Source: Bacteroidota bacterium
GTDB lineage: Bacteria > Bacteroidota > Bacteroidia > NS11-12g > UBA9320
Length of the DNA stretch: 64,000 nt
Assembly: GCA_013359235.1 (NCBI GenBank)
Contig: JABWCE010000001.1
Location: forward strand, 1-64,000
Direction: 5' to 3'
Every line of letters begins with the position of its first letter. Position 1 is the first letter of the stretch. The translations under genes and the position numbers were made by a program. Below the pieces are notes generated by a model. It saw only the letters and a program-made list of their open reading frames with translations, was not told the origin of the DNA and did no database searches. This document shows positions 1-9,430 of this stretch, in pieces.

Positions 1-90
1 GACAATGGGGCATGACTCGACAATGGGGCATGACTCGACAATGGGGCATGACTCGACAATGGGGCATGACTCGACAATGGGGCATGCCCC
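1..90. repeat. 18-bp tandem repeat array, open at the left window edge
   Basis: Four exact head-to-tail copies of GACAATGGGGCATGACTC start at 1, 19, 37 and 55. A fifth copy starting at 73 changes after GACAATGGGGCATG into the right arm of a palindrome. The array begins at base 1, so it probably extends outside the window. The unit is a multiple of three, so the array reads through as repeats of MGHDST in one frame. I take that as chance rather than as a real protein. The unit is richer in G and C than the surrounding DNA. Confidence 0.9.
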
Positions 91-96
91 ATTGTC
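73..96. repeat. Perfect 24-bp palindrome closing the tandem array
   Basis: The left arm GACAATGGGGCA is followed directly by its exact reverse complement TGCCCCATTGTC, giving 12 + 12 bp with no loop. Each 18-bp unit upstream contains this left arm plus two bases, so the array looks like repeated copies of one half of the palindrome. It could form a cruciform or hairpin. REP-like palindromes next to IS200-type transposases are a known arrangement, which would fit the adjoining coding remnant, but that link is inference. Confidence 0.85.
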
Positions 97-97
97 A

Positions 98-301
98 AAA
101 CAGTCAACCTTGCAAAGAGGTAAAAAACAAAATTCACTTTGGGCTCAGAAATTCAACAGAGTCGAAATAGAATCTGACAAACAATTATCTATTACATTAG
201 AATATATTATTAACAATCGTTTTAAGCACAATCTCAATCCTTTGTCTGAAGTAACTATTAATCTGATTAATAGTATAATTTGCGATTTTGAGGATATTTA
301 A
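98..301 (+). pseudogene. Probable C-terminal remnant of an IS200-like (Y1 / REP-associated) transposase
   Basis: About 68 codons follow the repeat array and end at TAA 299-301. The stretch LWAQKFNRVEIESDKQL, then an ITLEYIINNRFKHNL-type segment, resembles the part of Y1-family transposases after the catalytic tyrosine, which runs like 'LW...F...I.s.eqL...i.YI..N..KH'. The HUH motif and catalytic tyrosine are not present, because the frame runs back into the tandem repeats. It is therefore a fragment, either truncated by the array or continuing beyond the left edge. The assignment rests on pattern memory only; a short unrelated protein is possible. Confidence 0.4.
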
Positions 302-305
302 TAAC

Positions 306-839
306 TTAATAACCCATTTTGTTAATTTTAGTTAAAATTTTTTCACCTGCATTTTTTAAACCCGGAGAGGCATTTTGCATTAATAATTCAATTAATCCTT
401 TTATTTCATTGCACAAATCGGGATGTGTTTCAATAATTTTTGATAAGATATGTATGCAAAACGATTTTACAGCAATTGGCATTTCATTGTCAGATAAGCA
501 ATTAATACAGAAATTAACCGAAACTCCATAATATTTTTCAGGAATTATAATTTTCATTAATACCCTGCAAACATTTCTATAAACAGAAAAATGAGTTATA
601 GGAGTCAATGAATTTAGCAAATCATTTAATCTACTTACAAACCAACTGGGGCATTTGACACCTGCATATCCCAAAACCCATGATGAATACAATGAAATAT
701 GTTTATTGGACGATATAATTATATCAACAAGTTCATCAAATTTTTTTTGAGAAGCACACACAATTTCTACAAGCATCTCTACTTCATGTTTTGAAACTCT
801 TTTCTTAAATATCTCTTTAAGATTTATATTATCAATCAA
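306..839 (-). CDS. HEAT-repeat-like hypothetical protein
   Basis: This 177-residue protein is made almost wholly of short amphipathic helices, with no signal peptide or membrane segment, and looks like a small HEAT or ARM-type scaffold. Cysteines are fairly frequent but show no zinc-binding spacing. It lies 14 bp downstream of valS on the same strand and is probably cotranscribed with it. Similar small helical-repeat proteins occur in many Bacteroidota and are sometimes labelled adenylosuccinate lyase in databases by transfer of annotation; nothing here looks like that enzyme. No specific function can be given. Confidence 0.6.
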   Translation of the reverse strand: MIDNINLKEIFKKRVSKHEVEMLVEIVCASQKKFDELVDIIISSNKHISLYSSWVLGYAGVKCPSWFVSRLNDLLNSLTPITHFSVYRNVCRVLMKIIIPEKYYGVSVNFCINCLSDNEMPIAVKSFCIHILSKIIETHPDLCNEIKGLIELLMQNASPGLKNAGEKILTKINKMGY

Positions 840-853
840 AACTTAATAAAAAT

Positions 854-3460
854 TTATAATTGTTTACTTAGACTTTCGATTTTGCTAATTGCATCGTCTC
901 TTTTTTGCTTTTCACGCATAACCAGTTCAGGCTTTGCATTTGTAATAAATTTTTCATTACTTAATTTTAATTCAACAGATTGCAGAAAACCTTTAAGGTA
1001 ATTTATTTCTTTCAAAATAGCATCTTTATCATTTTGGGGTGGCTGCCAACCTTCAAATTCTACAAAAATTTGATCTTTTTCTACCAATCCTGAAATTGCT
1101 GTTTTGATAAGTCCAAAATTTATATTTGATACGTTTCCAAGTTTTTTGATTAACCCTTCTGATAATTTATAATTTGTTTCATCATCGGCATTTACTGTAA
1201 CACAAGCTTTTATTTTAGGAGAAATGCCGTTTTCATTACGTTTATTTCTTATGAAACCGATAAGTTCTATAGGTTTATCGAGATTTATTTTTTCTGTTTC
1301 AGAAAGTTTAGGCCAACTTGTATTGTTTATAAATTTTTCATCATCAGAAATTAAATTACTTCTTATTTCTTCAGTAATAAATGGCATAAACGGGTGAAGA
1401 AGTTTTAGCAATTTTTCAAAAACCAAAATACATTTTTCAATATTTTTTTTATAAATAGGTTCGCCATATTCCGGTTTAATCATTTCTAAATAAAGCGAAC
1501 AGAAATCATCCCAAATTAGTTTGTAAGTAATCATAAGTGCTTCAGAAAGTTTATATTTTTCGAAACAATCATTAATTTCGGTAATTGATTTGTTTATTCT
1601 ATTTTCTATCCATTTTGTAGCTATTTCAGTATTTTTTATAATATATAAATCGCTGCTTTCTGATACTTTCCATGATTTTATTAAACGATAGGCATTCCAT
1701 ATTTTATTACAAAAATTTCTACCTTGTTCAACTTGAGATTCGTCAAACAAAATATCATTTCCAGCTGGCGAACAAAGCAACATACCCATTCTTACACCGT
1801 CGGCACCAAATTTTTCAATCAAATCAATTGGTTCAGGGCTGTTTCCTAAAGATTTTGACATTTTACGACGTAATTTATCGCGAACAATTCCTGTGAAATA
1901 AACGTTTCTAAATGGTTTTTCGCCTCTAAATTCGTAGCCGGCCATTATCATTCTTGCAACCCAAAAGAAAATGATTTCGGGAGCAGTTACAAGGTCGTTT
2001 GTAGGATAATAATATTTAATATCTTCATTATTGGAATTTTCAAAACCATCAAAAACCGAAATGGGCCAAAGCCATGACGAAAACCAAGTATCAAGCACAT
2101 CGTCATCTTGTGTGAGTATAATATTTTTGTCCACTCCAAATTGGCTTTTGTAAATTTCTATTGCTTCATTATATGATTTTGCTACAATGGTATTTCCTTT
2201 TTCATCATACCATGCAGGTATTTGATGCCCCCACCATAATTGGCGACTTATGCACCAATCTTTAATATTTTCGAGCCAATGCCGATAAGTGTTTTTAAAA
2301 TTTGAAGGATAAAATTTTATTTCGTCATTCAAAACACTTTGTAATACTTCAGGATTATTAGTTAAAAACTTTTTCATTTCAACAAACCATTGCTTTGAAA
2401 TTCGTGGTTCTATAATGGCATTAGTTCTTTCACTAAAACCAACTTTGTTTCTAATATTCTCTGTTTTTACTAAAAGTTCTTTATTTTTTAAATCAATTGA
2501 TATTTGCTTTCTTACAATAAACCTATCTTGACCAATATAAAAGCCGGCTGCATTACTCATAGTTCCATCTTCGTTAAAACAATCTATAATTTCAAGTTTG
2601 TGTTTCAATCCGAGATTATAGTCATTTATATCATGTGCAGGTGTAACTTTTAATGCTCCCGTTCCATAATCAATATCAACATATTCATCAAAAATTACAG
2701 GAACTATCCGGTTTACAATCGGAACTATAACATTTTTACCTTCAAATTTCTTGTATCTTTCATCATTTGGATTTACACAAACTGCTGTATCACCAAGTAT
2801 TGTTTCGGGTCTGGTGGTTGCAACTACAATAAATTCTTCACTTTCAGGTACACAGTATTTTACATAATATAGTTGCGAATCTACTTCTTTAAATATTACT
2901 TCTTCATCGCTAAGGGCTGTTTTTCCTGCCGGATCCCAATTTACCATTCTGCTACCTCTGTAAATTAAGCCTTTGTTATACATTTCTACAAAAACATTTA
3001 TCACTGCACTGGATAGCGAAGGTTCCATTGTAAAACGCGTTCGGCTCCAGTCGCAACTGCAACCTAATTTTTTTAGCTGTTCGAGTATAATGCCGCCATA
3101 TTTTTCTTTCCAGTCCATTGCATAAGCTAAAAACTCCGCTCTTGAAAGGTTTTTCTTTTCAATTCCTTTTTCTTTAAGCATATTCACAACTTTTGCTTCG
3201 GTAGCTATACTTGCATGGTCTGTTCCTGGAACCCAACAGGCATTTTTCCCCAACATTCTCGCCCTTCTTATCAGTACATCTTGAATTGTATTGTTAAGCA
3301 TGTGCCCCATGTGCAATACTCCTGTTACATTTGGCGGCGGTATTACTATTGTATATGGCTCTCTCTGGTCGGGTGTACTTTTGAAAAGATGATTATCTAA
3401 CCATTTTTGGTACCATTTGTTTTCTATGTCTTTTGGTAAATATTTTGAAGAAATTTCCAT
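854..3460 (-). CDS. valS: Valyl-tRNA synthetase
   Basis: Cytoplasmic class I aminoacyl-tRNA synthetase that charges tRNA-Val with valine. The 868 residues match the usual length. The HIGH motif appears as HMGH at residues 50-53, after PPPNVTGVL. The KMSKS loop (RRKMSKSLGN) lies near residue 532. The editing (CP1) domain sits between them and includes the TTRPETILGDTAV segment around residue 215. An anticodon-binding helical domain follows, and the last ~65 residues form the ValS C-terminal coiled coil. The start ATG gives the expected MEISSKYLPKDIENKWYQ opening. rnhA lies upstream on the same strand. Confidence 0.98.
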   Translation of the reverse strand: MEISSKYLPKDIENKWYQKWLDNHLFKSTPDQREPYTIVIPPPNVTGVLHMGHMLNNTIQDVLIRRARMLGKNACWVPGTDHASIATEAKVVNMLKEKGIEKKNLSRAEFLAYAMDWKEKYGGIILEQLKKLGCSCDWSRTRFTMEPSLSSAVINVFVEMYNKGLIYRGSRMVNWDPAGKTALSDEEVIFKEVDSQLYYVKYCVPESEEFIVVATTRPETILGDTAVCVNPNDERYKKFEGKNVIVPIVNRIVPVIFDEYVDIDYGTGALKVTPAHDINDYNLGLKHKLEIIDCFNEDGTMSNAAGFYIGQDRFIVRKQISIDLKNKELLVKTENIRNKVGFSERTNAIIEPRISKQWFVEMKKFLTNNPEVLQSVLNDEIKFYPSNFKNTYRHWLENIKDWCISRQLWWGHQIPAWYDEKGNTIVAKSYNEAIEIYKSQFGVDKNIILTQDDDVLDTWFSSWLWPISVFDGFENSNNEDIKYYYPTNDLVTAPEIIFFWVARMIMAGYEFRGEKPFRNVYFTGIVRDKLRRKMSKSLGNSPEPIDLIEKFGADGVRMGMLLCSPAGNDILFDESQVEQGRNFCNKIWNAYRLIKSWKVSESSDLYIIKNTEIATKWIENRINKSITEINDCFEKYKLSEALMITYKLIWDDFCSLYLEMIKPEYGEPIYKKNIEKCILVFEKLLKLLHPFMPFITEEIRSNLISDDEKFINNTSWPKLSETEKINLDKPIELIGFIRNKRNENGISPKIKACVTVNADDETNYKLSEGLIKKLGNVSNINFGLIKTAISGLVEKDQIFVEFEGWQPPQNDKDAILKEINYLKGFLQSVELKLSNEKFITNAKPELVMREKQKRDDAISKIESLSKQL

Positions 3461-3499
3461 TAGTATTTGCTGCGAATTTAATAATATTAAAGCTAAAGT

Positions 3500-3949
3500 T
3501 TATGGATTATAGCCTTTATCATCTTTTAAATATTTGCTATCAGCAGCAGTTGTAGCAAGCTTATCACATAATTCGTTATAATTATTTCCACTATGCCCCT
3601 TTACCCAATGAAATTTTATATTATGTTTTTCGTACAGGTCAATCAAAACTTTCCATAAATCAGGGTTTTTTATTTTTGTAAAACTGGTAGTTTTCCATTT
3701 TTTTATCCAGTTTTTTTCGAAAGCATCCATTACATATTTACTATCGGTATAAATATCTATTTCAAGGTTTTCCATTTTTAATGCTTTAAGCGACTCAATC
3801 ACTGCCATCAATTCCATACGGTTGTTAGTTGTATGTTTAAATCCTTCGCTAATTTCTTTTATATGTTTTCCATAAATAAGAACTGCTCCATATCCGCCAT
3901 TTCCAGGATTTCCACGTGATGACCCATCAGTATAAATAATTACTTTCAA
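3500..3949 (-). CDS. rnhA: Ribonuclease HI
   Basis: A 149-residue RNase H that cuts the RNA strand of RNA-DNA hybrids such as R-loops and leftover primers. All four acidic active-site residues are visible: D8 in YTDGSSRGNPG, E46 in NRMELMAV, D69 in YTDSKYV, and D129 in ELCDKLA. The catalytic-loop histidine is H119 in WVKGHSG. The length is typical of bacterial type 1 enzymes without an extra N-terminal hybrid-binding domain. It is 39 bp upstream of valS on the same strand and diverges from the TonB receptor gene at 4063. Confidence 0.97.
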   Translation of the reverse strand: MKVIIYTDGSSRGNPGNGGYGAVLIYGKHIKEISEGFKHTTNNRMELMAVIESLKALKMENLEIDIYTDSKYVMDAFEKNWIKKWKTTSFTKIKNPDLWKVLIDLYEKHNIKFHWVKGHSGNNYNELCDKLATTAADSKYLKDDKGYNP

Positions 3950-4020
3950 CTAACTTTTTAAAAATATCAAAAATATCAAAAAAAGCTTTTGTAAAAAAAA
4001 AGGTATTTTATAAAATAGTT

Positions 4021-4051
4021 TTTTTTCAAATTTAATTTTGGTGTAAGTTTG
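4021..4051 (+). promoter_or_regulatory. Candidate Bacteroidota promoter for the TonB receptor operon
   Basis: TAAGTTTG at 4044-4051 fits the TAnnTTTG -7 element, with TTTT at 4021-4024 as a weak match to the TTTG -33 element and a 19-nt spacer. A second possible -7 element, TAATTTTG, lies at 4033-4040 but lacks a partner. Transcription would start a few bases before the ATG at 4063. Confidence 0.4.
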
Positions 4052-4062
4052 GACTCTGCAAA

Positions 4063-6396
4063 ATGAGAATAAAGCATATTTTAATTACAATTTTTTTATT
4101 AAATTCTGTATTTGTTTTTTCGCAATATGATTATAGAATTTTTGGATATATAACTGATAAAAAAAATGGCGAACCAATAGTGGGGGCACAAATTTATCTG
4201 CCCGACTGGCAAACAGAGACTTTTTCAAACAATTATGGGTATTTCAGCATTTCTGTACCACCACAAGATTTTGTAATTATTTACAGTTTTAATGGTTATA
4301 AAAAAATTATTGACTCGGTGTACATTGACCAAGATACTCAAGTAAATATTAAATTATCAAAAATTAAATTAGATGAAACATTTCTTGACAATTCAAGAAA
4401 ATCGCAAAGTGATCTATCAAACCCAATCGGTGGAAAAATTGATGTGCCAATTTCTCTATTAAAAGAATATCCGTATTTATTATCAGAACCTGATATAATA
4501 AAAGGGTTGCAAAGTTTACCAGGTATTACTCCCGGAAATGAATGGGGAAGCAATTTGTACGTAAGAGGAGGAGGAAGCGACCAAAACCTTATGCTTTTAG
4601 ATGGTGTACCGGTATATAATGGAACTCATTTATTCGGTTTTTACTCAATTTTTCAACCCGATATTACAAATTCAATTCAAGTTTACAAAGCGGGTTTCCC
4701 TGCAAGATATGGAGGGAGACTAAGCTCTATTGTTGATATTACAACCAATGAAGGAGATGCTAAAGAAATAAACGGAACCGCATCAATGAGTTTTTTATTA
4801 GCAAAATTTTCAATACAAGGACCAATAGGTTCAAGCCAAAATACCACTTTTTCATTGGGTATGAGGCGTACTTATTATGATGCACTTTCACTTTTTGCTG
4901 CTAATGATCAAAAATTGAAGATTTTTAAATTGTCAGACTACAATTTTAAATTAAAACATAAGATATCAAAACACGATTATTTAATTGCTTCAGTTTATGC
5001 AGGTAGAGATTTTTGGCCCCAAATTTATTCTGATTCGGCAAAAATTACTGAAAATTATATCGAAACTAAGTATGGAAATATATCCAGCGTTGTAAAGTGG
5101 AACCATATTTTTTCACCAAAATTATTTTCAAATATTTCTACAGGTTTTACCAGATACAAAGTTACCCTAAGCGAAGAGCAGAAGTATTTTGATTCATTAA
5201 ACAATGATTATAAAATTTCGGATTATTTTTATAAAAACGGTGTTGCTGATGCCATTTTAAACGGAGATTTTGAATATAGTCATTCAACTAAACATTTTTT
5301 TAGATTTGGGGTACAATCGGTTTTACACTTTTTTAACCCAGGATATTCACTTCAAAATGTTGACAATAAAGCTGAAACTTATGAAAGTGGAGTAAAATCA
5401 TGGCAAAATAGCATTGAAATAGCATCATATTTTGAAGATGATTATAAAATAAACAATTCACTAAAAGCAAATGTTGGTTTGCGAAGCGTATATTATAGTT
5501 ACAAAAAATTTAATTACAATCCGGTTTTAATTGAGCCACGTTTTAATTTAAGATATATTTTAAGTAAAACAATTACTATTAAAACATCTTACACAAGAAT
5601 GCATCAAACTATGTTTTTGCTTACAAATTCTGGTATTGGATTCCCATTTAATTTTTGGGTTTCGGCTACAAAAAATTTTCCTGTTCAAGCTTCTGATCAA
5701 TTCAACTTAAGCATAGTAAAAGAATATGACAAGGATTATCAATTTTCTGTTGATGTGTTTTATAAAACCATGAATAACGTGTTGTATGCTAAAGAAAATC
5801 CGGCTTTTTTTGATAATTCACTCGATTGGCAATCAATACTCGAAAAAGGAAAAGCTAAGAGCTATGGATTTGAAATGATTATTTTTAAAAAATCGGGCTA
5901 TCTTACAGGCTGGACAGGATACACACTTGCTTTTGCCGACAGAAAATTTGAAAACCTTAATTTAGGAAAAGCATTTCCATTTTCATTTAATAGAAGACAT
6001 ACAATAAATGCCGTGTTGAATTACAGAATTACAGAAAAAAATTCAATATTTATGAATTTAACTTTGGCATCGGGGAGGTATTTTACAATTCCCGGTGGAA
6101 AATTTAATGATATTGATGGCAATATAGTACTTGATTACACATCGTTGAATAATTTCAAGGGACCGATATTTCACAGATTGGATATAGGCGGTATTTTTGA
6201 AAGACAAAATACCGAACGTTATGTTGACCGCCAAATATTTTTTACGCTTTACAATGTTTTGTTAGCCAAAAATCCAATTGCAATTTATTCAGATTATGTT
6301 CCCAATGCAAACAATCCAGGTACCGGTTCGTATAAAGTTTATAAAATTTCAATCCCGGTTTTTATACCCGGAATATCATATATTTTAAAATTTTAA
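4063..6396 (+). CDS. TonB-dependent outer-membrane receptor with carboxypeptidase-like N-terminal domain
   Basis: A 777-residue outer-membrane active transporter. A signal peptide ends near residue 20 (VFVFSQ). Residues ~25-100 form a carboxypeptidase-regulatory-like beta-sandwich (IFGYITDKKNGEPIVGAQIYL...). The plug domain follows (~140-235), with LYVRGGGSDQNLMLLDGVPVYN and GGRLSSIVDI, and then a long beta-barrel ending in a hydrophobic aromatic strand. The substrate cannot be read from the sequence. The DUF4249 gene 5 bp downstream is a common partner of such receptors in Bacteroidota, and an amino-acid permease comes after that, so a peptide or amino-acid-related substrate is possible but unproven. 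Confidence 0.93.
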   Translation: MRIKHILITIFLLNSVFVFSQYDYRIFGYITDKKNGEPIVGAQIYLPDWQTETFSNNYGYFSISVPPQDFVIIYSFNGYKKIIDSVYIDQDTQVNIKLSKIKLDETFLDNSRKSQSDLSNPIGGKIDVPISLLKEYPYLLSEPDIIKGLQSLPGITPGNEWGSNLYVRGGGSDQNLMLLDGVPVYNGTHLFGFYSIFQPDITNSIQVYKAGFPARYGGRLSSIVDITTNEGDAKEINGTASMSFLLAKFSIQGPIGSSQNTTFSLGMRRTYYDALSLFAANDQKLKIFKLSDYNFKLKHKISKHDYLIASVYAGRDFWPQIYSDSAKITENYIETKYGNISSVVKWNHIFSPKLFSNISTGFTRYKVTLSEEQKYFDSLNNDYKISDYFYKNGVADAILNGDFEYSHSTKHFFRFGVQSVLHFFNPGYSLQNVDNKAETYESGVKSWQNSIEIASYFEDDYKINNSLKANVGLRSVYYSYKKFNYNPVLIEPRFNLRYILSKTITIKTSYTRMHQTMFLLTNSGIGFPFNFWVSATKNFPVQASDQFNLSIVKEYDKDYQFSVDVFYKTMNNVLYAKENPAFFDNSLDWQSILEKGKAKSYGFEMIIFKKSGYLTGWTGYTLAFADRKFENLNLGKAFPFSFNRRHTINAVLNYRITEKNSIFMNLTLASGRYFTIPGGKFNDIDGNIVLDYTSLNNFKGPIFHRLDIGGIFERQNTERYVDRQIFFTLYNVLLAKNPIAIYSDYVPNANNPGTGSYKVYKISIPVFIPGISYILKF

Positions 6397-6401
6397 ATTA
6401 A

Positions 6402-7289
6402 ATGAAAAAAATATTGTATTTATTAATTTCTATTGCCCTATTTGGTGGGTGTGAAGAAGAAATTCCAATAGAGCAACTAAACACATATACCGAAAAATTA
6501 GTAGTAAATGAAGTTTTTAATAATCATACTCCATTTTCCATTCAAATTTCAAATAGCAAAAGTGCATATTACGATAAAAATCCTGAAATTTTAGGACCAG
6601 AAACAATTACAGAAATTAATTTGAAAGATGGCGATAACAATGTAATTCCATTGACATTTGACCAATTTTCGCGAACATATTTTTCGGGCGAATTGCCATT
6701 ACCCGGCAAAAGTTATAAATTATTAATAAACAGTAAAAATTTTACAAATGTAAATTCAACAGGTTTTTTACCCTTAAAAATAAATAATATGAATTCAACA
6801 TGGATTGAAAATGGAGGAATTGATATGCAAGGAAATAAATCTGATTTACTAAAAGTAACTTTTACAGATGATAAAAACTCTAAAGATTATTACAAAATAA
6901 ACTTTATGTATTATAGCGAATTGGTTGACAAATTCAATTCATTCGAATTTAAATTAAATGATATTTTATCGGCTGTAAGTACAATAAAAACAAGAGATGG
7001 CGGATTACTTTTTTCTGACGAAACTTTCAATGGAGAATCAAAAACCATTACAGCAATACCTCCTGCAGGTCTTGTAAAAGCTAATACTACATACAAATAT
7101 CTTATTTCAATCGAAAAACTCAGCAGTGAATACTGGAAATATTATACATCCTTAGAAATGTATAGGGGAGGTTCGTCTGGTAGCTCGGGAACTGATTTGT
7201 TTAGAGGGGCAACTGTTATTTATTCTAATATAAATAATGGATTGGGTATATTTGCTGGTACATCTATAAAAGCCGATACTTTAAAATAA
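6402..7289 (+). CDS. DUF4249 lipoprotein, partner of the TonB receptor
   Basis: A 295-residue lipoprotein. The N-terminus ends in a lipobox-like ALFGGC with the lipidated cysteine at about residue 17, which suggests attachment to a membrane, probably the outer membrane. The body is beta-rich (EKLVVNEVFNNHTPFSIQIS near residue 30) and matches the DUF4249 family, which is typically encoded beside TonB receptors in Bacteroidota. It begins 5 bp after the receptor stop codon and ends 6 bp before the permease, so the three form an operon. It is presumably an accessory surface or periplasmic part of the uptake system; its exact role is unknown. Confidence 0.85.
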   Translation: MKKILYLLISIALFGGCEEEIPIEQLNTYTEKLVVNEVFNNHTPFSIQISNSKSAYYDKNPEILGPETITEINLKDGDNNVIPLTFDQFSRTYFSGELPLPGKSYKLLINSKNFTNVNSTGFLPLKINNMNSTWIENGGIDMQGNKSDLLKVTFTDDKNSKDYYKINFMYYSELVDKFNSFEFKLNDILSAVSTIKTRDGGLLFSDETFNGESKTITAIPPAGLVKANTTYKYLISIEKLSSEYWKYYTSLEMYRGGSSGSSGTDLFRGATVIYSNINNGLGIFAGTSIKADTLK

Positions 7290-7295
7290 TAAAAT

Positions 7296-8966
7296 ATGCT
7301 CAAATCTTTATTCAGAACAAAACCTATAAAAAATATTGTAACTGAGTTTGAGCAGGAAAAAGAACATGAACAACTACATCGCACTTTAGGAGTAAAAGAT
7401 CTTACAGCTTTTGGAATTGCAGCAATAATAGGAGCCGGAATATTTTCTACAATAGGCGAAGTGTGTTTTAAAGGTGGACCGGCAGTAGTTTGGCTTTTTG
7501 TAATAGTAGCCATAACTTGTGCTTTTGCAGCATTTTGCTATTCATCGTTTGCGTCTATAGTGCCTGTATCAGGTAGTGCTTATTCATATTCGTATGCAAG
7601 TTTCGGCGAATTATTTGCGTGGATTATTGGCTGGGACTTGATTATTGAATATGCAATTGGAAATATAGCTGTTGCAATTAGCTGGAGCAACTATTTCACA
7701 AAATTACTTGAGGGATTTGGATTAAATATTCCATATTGGCTTTCAACAGATTATTTGTCGGCAGCAAAGGCATTCGAAAATGGCTTAAAAAGTACCGAAG
7801 AGTTTTTAGCATATACTACAGCACCTCATTTAGGCAACATTAAAATTATTGCTGATTTACCTGCATTTCTCATAGTTTTTGCAATTTCATACCTTGTTTT
7901 TATTGGAATAAAAGAAACTAAAAAACTAAACAACGTAATGGTATTGATTAAACTTTCAGTTTTAATATTGGTTTTGGTTGCCGGTGCCTTTTATGTTAAT
8001 CCCATAAATTGGAATCCCTTTATGCCCAATGGTTTTGGAGGGGTTTTAAAAGGAGTTTCGGGTGTTTTTTTTGCCTATATTGGTTTTGATGCAATTTCTA
8101 CTACTGCCGAAGAGTGTAAAAATCCACAACGCGATTTGCCAAGAGGTATGATTTATTCTCTTGTAATCTGTACAATTTTATATATACTTATTGCTTTAAT
8201 AGTTACCGGAATTATTCCATTTAAAGACCTTGAATTTGTAAAAGATCCATTAGCTCATATTTTTAATACACCTAATACTCAAATTTTGTATTTTATAATT
8301 AGTATAAGTGCGGTTATTGCAATTACAACAGTACTTCTGGTTTTTCAAATGGGACAACCCAGAATTTGGATGTGCATGAGCCGAGATGGTCTTTTGCCTA
8401 AAGCTTTCTCAAAAATTAATAAAAAATATAAAACACCCGGTTTTAGTACTTGGGTAGCATGTGCAATAGTAGCAGTTCCGGCAATGTTTTTAAATATTAC
8501 GGTAGTTACAGACCTGACAAGTATAGGTACTTTGTTTGCTTTTGTACTCGTATGTGGCGGTGTATTGGTTTTAGATGTTAAAAAACCCGAAATTGAAAGA
8601 AAATTTAAAATTCCATATTTAAATTCAAAGTGGGTATTACCCTTATTGTCTGTGGCTATGATTTTGCTTATTTCTTATTTTTTACCAGATTATTACAAAA
8701 AATTATTTCAAGACAGTTTTATCGAAAAAATTCCTCAGTATGTTTTTTGGCTAAGTTTGGTTTGTATGATTTTCTTTTCTTTTAAATATAATTTATCGCT
8801 AATTCCGGTTTTAGGAACTTTAAGTTGTATTTATCTTATGTCGGAAATCCACCATTTAAGCTGGTTTAGGTTTGGAATTTGGCTTTTGATTGGCTTAGTT
8901 ATTTATTTTTCATTTAGCTTTAAAAACAGTAAATTAAATAACAAATCCGTACAAATAAACGATTAA
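7296..8966 (+). CDS. APC-family amino-acid permease (cationic amino-acid transporter type)
   Basis: A 556-residue inner-membrane protein with about 13 hydrophobic segments. The first helix has the typical APC motif FGIAAIIGAGIFSTIG (residues ~38-53) and a later helix carries the conserved FFAYIGFDAISTTAEE segment. These match the cationic amino-acid transporter branch of the APC superfamily (YfnA/CAT-like). The substrate is inferred from the family only. It is the third gene of the receptor-DUF4249-permease operon. Its last four bases overlap the stop codon of the convergent msrC gene. Confidence 0.93.
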   Translation: MLKSLFRTKPIKNIVTEFEQEKEHEQLHRTLGVKDLTAFGIAAIIGAGIFSTIGEVCFKGGPAVVWLFVIVAITCAFAAFCYSSFASIVPVSGSAYSYSYASFGELFAWIIGWDLIIEYAIGNIAVAISWSNYFTKLLEGFGLNIPYWLSTDYLSAAKAFENGLKSTEEFLAYTTAPHLGNIKIIADLPAFLIVFAISYLVFIGIKETKKLNNVMVLIKLSVLILVLVAGAFYVNPINWNPFMPNGFGGVLKGVSGVFFAYIGFDAISTTAEECKNPQRDLPRGMIYSLVICTILYILIALIVTGIIPFKDLEFVKDPLAHIFNTPNTQILYFIISISAVIAITTVLLVFQMGQPRIWMCMSRDGLLPKAFSKINKKYKTPGFSTWVACAIVAVPAMFLNITVVTDLTSIGTLFAFVLVCGGVLVLDVKKPEIERKFKIPYLNSKWVLPLLSVAMILLISYFLPDYYKKLFQDSFIEKIPQYVFWLSLVCMIFFSFKYNLSLIPVLGTLSCIYLMSEIHHLSWFRFGIWLLIGLVIYFSFSFKNSKLNNKSVQIND

Positions 8967-9430
8967 TGTTCTGTTGTCTTAAAAATTTTACTGATATTTT
9001 TTGAAATAATTGCGAGATAATGTTCATCAGTATCATCAAAACAATTGTAATTTTCGCTATCAATATCAATTAAAGCCAAAACTATATTATCTACTATTAC
9101 AGGAACAACAATTTCAGATTTTGAATGTTCGCTACAGGCTATATGACCTTTAAATTCATTAACATCAGGTACGTTTATTATTTGAGCAGAAGTAAATGCT
9201 TTACCGCAAACACCTTTATTGTATTTTATTCTTGTACATGCAATCGGACCCTGAAATGGTCCAAGAACCAATTCTTTTCCATTGTTAAGATAAAAACCTG
9301 TCCAATGAAAATTGAATGTAAAATGAATAGAAGATGCAATGTTTGACAAGTTTGCAATAAAGTCTGTTTCGTTGTCAATTAAAGAGTTTACTTGATTTAT
9401 AAGGTTTATGTATTTTTCGGTTTTATTCAT
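8963..9430 (-). CDS. msrC: Free methionine-(R)-sulfoxide reductase (GAF-domain fRMsr)
   Basis: A 155-residue GAF-domain enzyme that reduces free methionine-R-sulfoxide, repairing oxidised methionine in the cytoplasm. The three family cysteines are present: C65 in GPIACTRI, C75 in KGVCGKA, and C99 in GHIACSEHSKSEIVVP. This pattern is very close to E. coli YebR/MsrC. The start codon overlaps the stop of the upstream universal stress gene by one base (TAATG), so translation is probably coupled. The 3' end overlaps the convergent permease gene by four bases. The operon context suggests a role in stress response. Confidence 0.93.
   Translation of the reverse strand: MNKTEKYINLINQVNSLIDNETDFIANLSNIASSIHFTFNFHWTGFYLNNGKELVLGPFQGPIACTRIKYNKGVCGKAFTSAQIINVPDVNEFKGHIACSEHSKSEIVVPVIVDNIVLALIDIDSENYNCFDDTDEHYLAIISKNISKIFKTTEH

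Noticed and set aside
1-96. CRISPR array at the left edge
   Set aside because: The units follow each other without spacers, and no cas genes are near.
5-301. A single 98-residue protein with MGHDST repeats
   Set aside because: The repeated peptide comes from the DNA array, whose 18-bp unit happens to keep frame. Only the part after the array looks like coding sequence.
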